A DNA stretch of 64,000 bases. Origin: Exophiala sp. HKRS030 (lineage: Eukaryota > Ascomycota > Eurotiomycetes > Chaetothyriales > Herpotrichiellaceae). The stretch spans positions 5,890,001 through 5,954,000 of the forward strand of contig JAHWDD010000001.1 in the NCBI GenBank assembly GCA_023897205.1. The letters are read 5' to 3'. Both the position numbers and the translations under genes were made by a program. This document shows positions 55,945 to 64,000 of the stretch, one piece after another; the stretch's first letter is position 1; every line of letters starts with the position of its first letter. The notes under the pieces are model-generated. The model was not told where the DNA came from, did not search any database, and was given only the letters and a program-made list of their open reading frames with translations.

Positions 55945-56815
55945 TGGAGATAGCGGTCGCCCAGGATCTCCACCCCCCTAAAACGGCCACGATACTCTCG
56001 TGTTAGTAGGGCGTGTAACGAATGCCGTGCTCGCAAGATCAAGTGCAATGGTCGCCAGCCTTGTGAACCCTGCCAAGATTTTGAGAGAAGTAAGCCTGCA
56101 GCACATGCATCTAATCTCGTTCTCATATTTCTTCTCGACCACAGACTGTAAATTCTCGTCGACACGCCAGCAAAAAATAGCCGGGTCTCCGCGAACCAAA
56201 ATACTTGAAGACCGCCTTCGCCGCGTCAAGGCTCTCATCATGAAACTCCAATCTCAAAATCCTTCCCCTGAGCTTAACCAGGAGTTGAGCAGTATCTTCG
56301 ATTCACCACCTGCTTCACCTTGTGAAGAGTTGGATATTCTAGGTACTAGTAATCACAGTCCTAGCGGTTTGCTCGCGAATACGACCGATGACGAACCCTG
56401 TTCAATATTAAACCAACATTTGAGCGCACGCCATGATGACCAGGACATGAATGGGATTGCAATAAATGATGACCCACTGATATCCACTTTACGAACCAGT
56501 ATCGGTGAAGATCAAAATCGGATGGCCGAGAAGGATCATCCCGATCATACGTCGGTGTTTACCGTTGATCAACGACAATTCAACTATCAATCATTACCTG
56601 GGTCAATGGCGATGCATCCACATGTGCCATTTTCAGGACTAGTTAGTATGTGTTCGCAGACCATGGATTTATATACAATACCAGGGACCATTAAGTCCAA
56701 TAGCGGACAGGTGAAGACGAAAGATTTTTATGTAGATGGATCTACTTGGCCGCTCGGTGTCGCTTCTGGACGCTTCTGTCAACTGCCTGCCGAGACTACT
56801 ACTGGGGCGTTTTGA
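55945..56815 (+). CDS. Zn2Cys6 transcription factor, probably truncated
   Basis: A zinc cluster is read from about 56010: RACNECRARKIKCNGRQPCE, then C in EPCQDFERNC, with CX2CX6CX5CX2CX6C spacing. A 55 bp intron (GTAAGC...CCACAG, about 56090-56144, branch CTAAT) splits it before the sixth Cys, as in many fungal regulators. A linker and a dimerisation-like helix follow (ILEDRLRRVKALIMKLQ), then a Ser/Asp-rich region to the stop at 56815. The start is unclear: the coding frame runs back to a TAG at about 55943, which may be an acceptor site, so a short 5' exon is missing. No fungal_trans domain is found before the stop, and normal members are two to three times longer. Truncated regulator or degenerate gene. 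Confidence 0.68.
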
Positions 56816-57396
56816 GGCAACGTCAAGAAAGGGACAAGAGGATGTTTACGCGTCATTCTGGGAATCCTGGTTTCTTACGATCTGTCAATCACAAAAAACT
56901 AGTCTCATGTCCTCACAAGGCTAGGGTCTTCCAGGACGCCCAAAACACGGCATGTAGGGAATGCCAATGCGATATCTGAGAGTAGGAGACGGCGATGAGG
57001 ATAACTACATGAGCGATCTAACGTGCATTTTATGCTGCGACATTCTCTGCGCATGGGCCCCCTGTTATTCTATTCACCACCTCGTGTGCTGTAAGGACGG
57101 GTCTCGCTGATCCAAGTATTCGTTGATGCATGACACCGGTAAAAGCTATCCAGAGGCGTTTTACCCAAAATTACCACTTCTCTGGGCGGTGAACACCGGT
57201 ACTATTACCTTACTCATTTTTCGTCACTAGGTTCTCCGGCTTTTTGGTGGCCACGCAGCACCAGATACGAGACTGAACAGATAACGACCGGCAAGAAGAA
57301 AGGTATGCGAGTTCTTCGCCAATTGAAAGGTAGATTCCATGAACTCTTAAGATGGATGATAGTACAGATCTATATATACCACCTCAGAACACTTTC
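56816..57396. other. Intergenic region
   Basis: Two overlapping plus-strand frames run on past the stop of the regulator but have no TF-like features. Nothing else seen. Confidence 0.35.
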
Positions 57397-58140
57397 AAAC
57401 GTGTAATTCCGTCTTACCCTGCCAACTCTCCCCAGAGTTTATTTCCTTCCACCTGGTTGAAGCTGCTCTGGTAAGATCTGTGAGAGCAGAGCCCAGTACG
57501 TGGTAAGTTTCAGCGACAACATCCTCGAGTTGAGGGACGTTGCGCACGGTATGTGCAGATGTCAAGCCGGCATACTCGCCTAGGCCCATTAAGGTTCTGG
57601 TCAGCTCCGAATGATTTTGTTCAATCCGAGCTGCCAGCTCTCGGATGCTCGAATCTGTAATCGAGTTATTTTGTCTTTAGGAATCATGAGCCTCAACCAA
57701 TAAGGGATAGAGAAGGACGTACATAATGGTGTCTGCCACTTTGGAAAAGACAAATATTAAGAGGGGCGCTCGTCTTGTGAGTGCTGTTAAATGTCGGCCG
57801 GTGCGGCAATATCTCAACAAGCGATTTCTCGGCACTTCATTGCCGGGTTTCAATACTACAACTGTAATTTGGAGAATCCGAGGTGGATGAGGGCATCCAG
57901 CTTTCGTAGATCGAACGACATTGGGAAAGAAAATAGGAAATAGCGTCCGGGCTGACCAGAAGTTCGGCCACCACCGGTATTGCGGCAGGGGTCAAGTTTC
58001 TCTTATCGCTCAGCCGTAATCCTAGAGTCTTTCGGGAGCTCTTTCGACGTGGTGCATACGACATAGGTAACAAGGCTATGGGCTCGATCTCTTTGTCAAA
58101 ACGTTGTCCTAGTTCTCCTCCAGAGTGATCTCGTTCGGGG
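57397..58140 (-). CDS. Hypothetical protein, helical
   Basis: Probable multi-exon gene. The upstream exon (from about 58140, or the Met at 58073, to 57837) reads RRKSSRKTLGLRLSDKRNL followed by VVAELLVSPDAISYFL. The last exon (to 57397) reads IRELAARIEQNHSELTRTLM and VVAETYHVLGSALTDLTRA. A donor GTACGT near 57723 and an acceptor ATTACAG near 57653 fit a 70 bp intron, and a second intron would be needed near 57780-57840. I do not recognise the family. The 58172-58873 frame to its right may be an upstream part of the same gene. No signal peptide, no membrane segment. Confidence 0.45.
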
Positions 58141-58171
58141 AATTCAGAGGCACTCGAAGGTAAGATTTGGG

Positions 58172-58873
58172 TTAATTCCGACGTAGAGACCGGAAAATTA
58201 AAAGAGGAAGTTGCGTGCTTGATAACATGTTTTGGTTGGCATTGAAGTGGTCTGGGACTTCTTCAACTTCTTGGTGTCCGCTTTTGCGTAGAGTGGCCAA
58301 GCGTTCCTGGGTAAATATCTGTTTGAAGCCGAGTGGCGAGTTAGCAGAGTAATACTGACATAGGTCGGCGGCCTCGTCGACGAGGTAGGATGGAACGACC
58401 ATATCATCATAGATGTCGTGGTCGCTTTCGCTCTCTTCGGAGCTGGAAACTGATGAGGTGTCATCGTTGCTGGCCAACACGTCGTGGATGGCCGCATCAT
58501 TAGTATTGAAGTTTAATTTCTTTGCCAGATGAGATCGGTGCGAAGGCTCTTCACGCTGTGAACATGTTGACTGGGGCACATGAGCACCAACATGATCTTC
58601 ACGGTGCGTCCTGTTGTCCAGTTCTTGGTAAAGCTCCGCAGCATATCCATAGGCAACGAGATCATGGGTTATTTCTTTCCATTTCAGCAACAGACCTGAT
58701 CCAGTTGAGCTCTTAGCGGTGCAGGTAAGGGCTCCTAAGTCAGCCGGCATCTGAAGAGCCGGTGGTAGTAGATTGAGGGGACGACGCGTTCGGATTGAAT
58801 GGGGATGAGCGTGCGAGGCTTTTGCGCGGCACCTCCGCCAGAAATATACGGGGCATTGGGTGAAATTGGGCAA
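58172..58873 (-). CDS. Hypothetical protein with acidic Ser-rich region
   Basis: Open frame of 233 residues. The N-terminal third is Pro/Arg-rich, the middle has EITHDLVAYGYAAELYQEL, then a Ser/Asp/Glu-rich stretch (SSVSSSEESESDHDIYDD) and a short helical end (FKQIFTQERLATL). Family unknown. It lies 460 bp left of the retrotransposon and could be host or element-derived. The other frames of the same bases are of poorer composition. Confidence 0.45.
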   Translation of the reverse strand: MPNFTQCPVYFWRRCRAKASHAHPHSIRTRRPLNLLPPALQMPADLGALTCTAKSSTGSGLLLKWKEITHDLVAYGYAAELYQELDNRTHREDHVGAHVPQSTCSQREEPSHRSHLAKKLNFNTNDAAIHDVLASNDDTSSVSSSEESESDHDIYDDMVVPSYLVDEAADLCQYYSANSPLGFKQIFTQERLATLRKSGHQEVEEVPDHFNANQNMLSSTQLPLLIFRSLRRN

Positions 58874-59332
58874 GATACTTCACTTTATTGAGGAGAGTTG
58901 GAAGAACGGACGGTGAAGGGTACAAGGGGAGAGGGTATGGGAGATTGTAGCCCAAGTCACAAAAAAATTGATGTAAGGGGTTAAATTACAGGGATACTCA
59001 TTGCCTCACATGCAGTATATATCTCAGGGTCTCCCATCTTGTTTCTACAGCTTTTTGAGCGTTTTCAAGCACTACTTTTCGACGATTTCACTCATCACCT
59101 GCCAGCGACGATTATCTCTTTTTTTGGTTGTTTTTCGTTTTATGTTTTCTGCTTATCCCGTCGCCTAGGAACGCAAGTCGGAATTTGAAATACTCAATCT
59201 TCTATCAGCAGAGCTTACAAGATCTTCAACCCTCATACCCTCGTGTGATTACAGAAGAGCAGTGCTCAAACTCCAAAAGCTCTATGAAACACGCTTGGAA
59301 ACTCTAAACATCCCCCACTCGCTTCTACCACA
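58874..59332. other. Region between hypothetical gene and retrotransposon gag
   Basis: Contains T-rich stretches near 59118-59150. Any left terminus of the retrotransposon should be here, but I could not find a repeat of this sequence on the right side. Confidence 0.35.
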
Positions 59333-60325
59333 ATGGTTGGTACTCGACGCGTATCATATCACGAACCCGAGGCAGAAGGGGTGTCAAGCTCCCAGAACTC
59401 GTCTCAAAACACGATATCAGAAATAACCCCGGCAGCCTCGACCGGCTCACAGACTCGCACGATTAGTCAATGGACCCCCGACCAGCAGGAGCAGCTATTC
59501 CGTGCCGAGTTAGCGGGGAAAGAGCTGGACAATCGCCTAAAGGAAGCACAGCTGCGGAGGGCTTGAGGTCGAAGCCACAGTCGGGCTCAGTCCCGCAACA
59601 TTTAATCCGGCTCATGCTCCCGGCCTTTCTCCTGCCTTGAGCCATTGTCAAGAAATAGGTAAGAACGATCCCCCTGAAGTGACAAGTGTTTCGCAACTAC
59701 ACCCGGGCGTCTCTCGGGACCTTATTAGGAAAATCTTCGACAATCAGTTCTACCCCGACCGGCTCTCTAAACTGAGGCCTTGCCACGGGATGGAACATAT
59801 CACGGACTCAGCGATTCGCTGGGAAGGTGGTGACCTCAAAGTCGGGCCAACCAAAGGGGATCATAAAGACTTCGGAAAGGACTGTTGGATTTGGTCAGAA
59901 GGCTTCCAGATCTATATTTCTATATATAGTCAGTTCTGGGCCCCAAGTTCCCAAACCTTACCACCTCTATGATTTCCTTTCATCGGCGAATCCTACGGCT
60001 ATCACAAATCTATATCTGGCAAGGCGGCGTTCTCAAACTGGCACTTGAACGGCACATGGACATCCTTCACAATGGCCACACAGATGCAGAGCTGTGGAAG
60101 GACATCCCTTCCGACTGGGAACACCAATATCTAACACCTCAAACGCAACTCGGGGTCGCTACATCGCAAAAACGCACTCTCCCTTCCGTAAGTAATACTA
60201 AGTACGACGAAATCTGCACGAATTTCAATAAAGGATCTTGCAGATGGAAAACAAGTTGTTATAGACGGCATGAGTGTTCAGAATGCGGTGCCACGGATCA
60301 CGCAAAGCTTAACTGCAAGAAATAG
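59333..60325 (+). pseudogene. Gag-like region with Cys/His cluster
   Basis: Three frames in sequence (59333-59566, 59637-59972, 59969-60325). The first is Ser/Thr/Gln-rich and ends in a charged helix; the last has a zinc-binding-like tail (CTNFNKGSC, CYRRHECSECG, DHAKLNCKK). Position and zinc cluster suggest nucleic-acid-binding Gag. The stop at 59566 and the frame change near 59950 break it. Confidence 0.7.
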
Positions 60326-60489
60326 CAGTTAAAGACTCTCCCTGCTACTGCTAACGCTCTGGCAGAATTCATGTCCAATCATACCTGTACTCCTGCTCTT
60401 CCAAGACCGAATACAACTCCGTTGTACCCTGTCTTTGATTCATCTCTGCCAATTCTCCTGGCATCTCCGTCCCCATTCGCTCTTGAAGC

Positions 60490-61200
60490 ATGGGACACTC
60501 TTCTCTCTTCATACCCAGGCGCTCTCCCCATTCAATCATAGGAATCCTGAAATACGGAGTCCTACTGGGGTACGAGGGCCCTGAGAAACTCTCTCTCTCT
60601 CAGAACCTCCTATCAGCGAGGTTAAATCCACAAATGATCAATGGTCAACTCCAGTCTGATCTCATACTCTCTCGGGTCATTCGCACGACTCCTGACCCTC
60701 CTTTTATATCTTCCCCACTTGGTTTAGTCCCAAAAAGCAATGGTGGTTTTCGAAGAATACATCACCTGTCTTTTCCAAATAAAGGCTCAGTCAATTTCTT
60801 CATTCCGGAGAATTATAGTACTCTCTCATACACTACACTCCACGACATCTACGAAAAAATTCGGAAAGCTGGACGCAATTGCATTATCCTTAAGAAAGAT
60901 ATCAAAGACGCCTTCCGTAATATCCCTGTCGCAACCACAAGCCAGTGGTTACTTGGATTTAAATGGGAAGGCCAGTACTACAAGGAAACATGCCTCCCCT
61001 TTGGCTTGGCTACGGCCCCTTCCTGTTTAATCTATTCGCGGAGGCTTCCATTGGATTCTTCAATCATGGCTCCCGCTCGATCCCGAACACTATCTTGACG
61101 ACTTCATCTTCACTGTCCCACAGTCCCTGGCCACCCCTCGGTTCCTTTCAAACATCAACACCGACTTCAACCTACTCACGCAGGCCTTAGGCCTGCCAAT
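60490..61200 (+). pseudogene. Reverse transcriptase domain, frameshifted
   Basis: RT fingers and palm motifs are readable: SSPLGLVPKSNGGFRRIHHL near 60710-60770, ILKKDIKDAFRNIP near 60890 with the first catalytic Asp, and CLPFGLATAP near 61000. The catalytic YLDDF lies near 61100 in another frame: the frame changes twice between about 61020 and 61060. All core residues survive, so the decay is recent, but the protein cannot be made from this copy. Confidence 0.85.
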
Positions 61201-62071
61201 GAACACCGATAAGGACAGAGGAGGCACGAAGGTAGTAATCCTTGGAGTCGAAATCGATACGACGACGATGGAGGCTCGCCTCCCTACAGAGAAGCTTCAA
61301 AAAGCAATCCAAGTCACCACAAGCACGCTTCAAAGATCAAGACTATCACTTCAGCAGGCCCAGGTAGTAGCCGGGTATCTCTCCTGGTGCTCCAACGTAG
61401 TGAAATTAGGGCGTGTATACCTACGGCATCTATGGAATTTCATAGCCGCCTTTCCCTGCGACGTACACCCAAAAGTCCAATACTCCATACCTAGAGAAGT
61501 ACGCGAAGATCTTCTTTGGTGGAATACACTCCTACCCAAATTCAATGGCAGATATTTCATTATCCAAGATCGGGAAATGATCCTCCTCTATTCAGACGCC
61601 TCCCAAACTGGCTTAGACGCCTATTATGTAGCCCACAATGGCCAAATTTCATTCCAGGTACAGACCAATTCCTTTTCAACGCCGGTTCCAGTAAGCCTCA
61701 AGGGCCACCACATCGATATACTCGAGATCAGCGCGATTCAGATCGCGTTTCATATCTGGGGAAGGCGCTGGGCTCGGAAGCGCGTCGTCGTACACACAGA
61801 TAACACCATAGCGTGTCAAGGCCTGATCGGAGAAGCAACTCGCGGTCCTGCTTTCTACCCCCTGCGTCACATCCTTCTCACAGCCTCGGAGCACGACATA
61901 TTGATACAACCTCAGTGGATCTCTGGCAAGGCTAACAAGATAGCGGACGCACTCTCACGCTTCAATTGGGACCTCTTGGCTAACCTATGCTCTCACTGGC
62001 AGTTCCCTTACAACATCTCTCCTTTCCCGACGACTTTCAGCGACTTATCGGTGCCAAAACCCACCGCCTAG
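61199..62071 (+). CDS. RNase H region of the DIRS-order element
   Basis: One open frame of 290 residues. It contains the RT thumb (VVILGVEIDTTTMEARLP), then RNase H with acidic residues in LLYSDASQTGLDAYY, HIDILEISAIQIA, VVHTDNTIACQG and GKANKIADALSRF. Intact on its own, but separated from its RT palm by frameshifts. Its end overlaps the YR start by about 85 bp in another frame. Confidence 0.85.
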   Translation: MNTDKDRGGTKVVILGVEIDTTTMEARLPTEKLQKAIQVTTSTLQRSRLSLQQAQVVAGYLSWCSNVVKLGRVYLRHLWNFIAAFPCDVHPKVQYSIPREVREDLLWWNTLLPKFNGRYFIIQDREMILLYSDASQTGLDAYYVAHNGQISFQVQTNSFSTPVPVSLKGHHIDILEISAIQIAFHIWGRRWARKRVVVHTDNTIACQGLIGEATRGPAFYPLRHILLTASEHDILIQPQWISGKANKIADALSRFNWDLLANLCSHWQFPYNISPFPTTFSDLSVPKPTA

Positions 62072-63097
62072 CAAAATTCCTATGGTTCGGTCTGCAAGGC
62101 GACACAAGAAAGCAATACGCCTCAGCTGTTCGCTCCTACACGGGATTTATGCAAATCGAGCACCCACGGGAGAAGCCATGGCCGGTACAAGAGCAACTCC
62201 TCTGCGAGTTCGCGGCGTGGAGGCTGGAAGGTTCCCCAGGGAACAGGAAGCTGGTAGGAACGTCGGTGGAGCAGTACATCTCCGGGATACGGTCATACCA
62301 CGTCGATAGGGGTTGGGACACTTCAGCATTCTCTTCCGAAACCCACCGTCGAATCATCAAAGGAGCACATAACATCTTCGGTTATGAGAAGAGAGTCCGC
62401 TACCCCATCACAAGAGATATCTTGGAAAAAGATTACAGCCTCCCAAGCCGCTACACCACTCGATGCGAACCTCCGGGCGTGCTACCTGCTTGCATTCGCG
62501 GCCTTTCTGCGGCTCGGAGAAGTAACGTACAATCCTGCAGACGTGTTAAACAAAACACGATTCCTCCAGACCAAAGTTACCCGTTCTTGCATCCGGTTCT
62601 CTCCAAACTACGACCACTTAACGCTGCACCTGAAACGCAGCAAGACAGACGTCGATCATAAAGGAGTTACAATACTAGTAGCAACAATTGAAGGACCATT
62701 CTGTACAATAGCGGCAATGCGGCACCACTTTGTCATGGACCCACAACCAAACGATGCCCCCCTTTTTAATTTCAATGGCTTCCCATTTACAAAAGACCGC
62801 CTCCAAAAAGCACTCAAAGCAAGCCTGCAAAACGCCAGCGTACCCACCCCAGGTCTCATACTCCATAGCTTTCGGAAAGGCGCCGCGCAGCATGCAAAAG
62901 ACAGCGGTATCCGGGACGAACAGATACAAGCAATGGGCCGTTGGACGTCTAGCAGCGTCCATTTCTACTTTACTACATCACCAGCACTGTTATACTCATA
63001 CAGTTTCCAATTCCAAACTAGCAAACCACTCCCATTCACCAATACCTCCACTCTTTGGGCCCAGGCTTCACATGCTACGCCTGTGGTGGCCTCCTGA
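61987..63097 (+). pseudogene. Tyrosine recombinase (YR) of the DIRS-order element, one frameshift
   Basis: The N-terminal SAM-like part is in 61987-62430 (LQGDTRKQYASAVRSYTGFM). The catalytic part lies in a second frame to 63097: box I Arg in AFAAFLRLGEV, then HSFRKGAAQHAKDSGI with the HxxR pair, GRW, and the nucleophile Tyr in HFYF. The frame change lies near 62425. YRs integrate the circular cDNA of DIRS-type elements. The residues of the R-H-R-Y set are all present. Confidence 0.87.
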
Positions 63098-63130
63098 CTG
63101 CCATCGGCTTCTTTCAAGCTTTCCTGCTTA

Positions 63131-63460
63131 GAAGCCGGCTCTAGGGCGCCTGGGCCCGCCAAAAATGGAAGAAAGTATCACCGATCAAGGACAAAAATGT
63201 TGTAGGACGAGTAATTTAATTGTTAGATAAAAATCTGAAGATTCACATCCAATCATTGTTGTTTCATCACCAAAAGCAGTGTAATCCGAGACAGCTTACT
63301 CTCATGTCGGCGTCTCCCTTAACGCTTTACCATTCCTGTGTCACCACTCCCCGGCGCTTACAGTGATCTCCATGCTTGAACAATACTTTTATTAGTCTAG
63401 CTATAGAAATGCCGTCGGTCTCCAGTTCAGATCAATAACCACTGTCCTTGAATTGCGACT
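63131..63460. other. Region right of the retrotransposon
   Basis: No gene. The right terminus of the element should lie here but is not identified. Confidence 0.35.
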
Positions 63461-63679
63461 ATGGCTGAACATATCCGATATCTTTTGACGAGAGGCCAGC
63501 TCCCAGGTTCTTGGAGAAGCACGGAGAATTCTGACAAAGCAGGCCTGGCCAGACACGATCATTTCATCAAGCTGACGGATAACGGTAATTTCTCCGAGTT
63601 TAAGGAATTGCTGGATATGATTTTTACAACATCCAAAGGCTCATATAGCCGTTTATTACATGAGAGCCCTACTCTCTGA
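63461..63679 (+). CDS. Small hypothetical protein
   Basis: 72-residue frame starting MAEHIRYLLTRGQL, with FSEFKELLDMIF in the middle. The family is not recognised. It may be the first exon of a larger gene, but no continuation is evident to the window end. Confidence 0.3.
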   Translation: MAEHIRYLLTRGQLPGSWRSTENSDKAGLARHDHFIKLTDNGNFSEFKELLDMIFTTSKGSYSRLLHESPTL

Positions 63680-64000
63680 TACCACCGAACGCAGCCTGAG
63701 ATAATTCCATTGACATCTAAAGAGGCACTTCAGCTGGGATTTGAGGACGAGGATTAGTTTCGACCTGCCCGCCCGAAAGTACAACTAGAGAGTTTGATTT
63801 TCAATACGATTCTCGAGAACCCATCCTAGAGATTTAACTTTGCGGGAGGCTAGAACTATCTAGTGGGATATAAGAGACTCCATCTATCAAAGCAGATAAT
63901 AGCATACAAATGGAATGCCCTTGAGAATTTGGAGGAGCCACTGATATCTCGTTTTAGAATGACGCGACTGAAATTGAAAGACTAGGAAAGCGCTGAGAAA
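63680..64000. other. Window end
   Basis: No gene or repeat recognised in the last 320 bases. Confidence 0.35.

Larger units (their letters stand above)
59333..63130 (+). mobile_element. DIRS-order tyrosine-recombinase retrotransposon, decayed
   Basis: Gene order gag, reverse transcriptase, RNase H, tyrosine recombinase on one strand, with the YR frame overlapping the RNase H end. There is no DDE integrase, protease or LTR. DIRS-order elements (DIRS, Ngaro, PAT) have this arrangement; no methyltransferase domain lies between RNase H and YR, which resembles Ngaro rather than DIRS1. Frameshifts or stops interrupt gag (59566, 59840-59970), RT (near 61020-61060) and YR (near 62425), so the copy is inactive. 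Base composition is normal, without RIP. Ends are not located: neither split direct nor inverted repeats were found by eye. Confidence 0.88.

Noticed and set aside
1..64000. CRISPR arrays, operons, ribosome binding sites, tRNA or rRNA genes
   Set aside because: Eukaryotic sequence with spliceosomal introns; no regularly spaced repeats, and no convincing tRNA or rRNA seen by eye (a tRNA scan would be decisive).

Overview
The window looks like a chromosome arm segment of a filamentous ascomycete (Pezizomycotina; species not determinable by eye). Support: short 47-66 bp GT...AG introns, some with visible CTAAC/CTAAT branch points; Zn2Cys6, C2H2 and WOPR regulators; PTS1-tailed peroxisomal enzymes; and tracts with the signature of repeat-induced point mutation (RIP). 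A run of 100 Ns at 48798-48897 is an assembly gap.

Region A (1-40 kb) is a catabolic-type gene cluster. Left part (1-17.3 kb): a type-B carboxylesterase cut by the window edge, a SnoaL-like small protein, two transcription-factor genes (one C2H2 + Zn2Cys6, one with no visible DNA-binding domain), an aromatic-type FAD monooxygenase, a peroxisomal SCPx-type thiolase, a decayed DUF3500 gene, a carboxymuconolactone-decarboxylase-like protein, and an intronless self-sufficient P450 fused to an FMN/2Fe-2S reductase (CYP116B/P450-RhF layout). Middle part (17.3-25 kb): hypothetical ORFs, an acyltransferase-3 membrane protein and a large glycosylated membrane protein. Right part (25.7-39.5 kb): a short Zn2Cys6 regulator, a 3-hydroxyisobutyryl-CoA hydrolase-like enzyme, a stand-alone hydratase-2/MaoC enzyme ending SKL, an OsmC protein ending SRL, a 3-hydroxyisobutyrate dehydrogenase-like enzyme, a 4-coumarate-CoA-ligase-like enzyme ending PRL, and an anion:cation symporter (MFS). 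Read together: ester hydrolysis and uptake, ring or chain oxygenation (FAD monooxygenase, P450), CoA activation, hydration, dehydrogenation, thiolysis and CoA release, with at least three enzymes carrying clear peroxisomal C-termini. The combination of hydratase-2, SCPx thiolase, HIBCH-like and HIBADH-like enzymes fits side-chain beta-oxidation of an aryl or alpha-methyl-branched acid. The substrate itself is inference.

Region B (40-50 kb) is an accessory, repeat-rich tract: a truncated casein-kinase-1-like ORF behind a 12-bp minisatellite, a GH64 glucanase-like gene with one in-frame stop, an AT-rich stretch, a roughly 3.9 kb decayed element bracketed by near-identical 14-mers, a SANT-domain ORF, the gap, and a tract almost free of CpA/TpG.

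Region C (50-64 kb) holds a coiled-coil protein of a fungal-only type, a short WOPR-domain gene, a truncated-looking Zn2Cys6 regulator, unrecognised hypothetical genes, and a frameshifted tyrosine-recombinase retrotransposon (DIRS-order: gag, RT, RNase H, YR).
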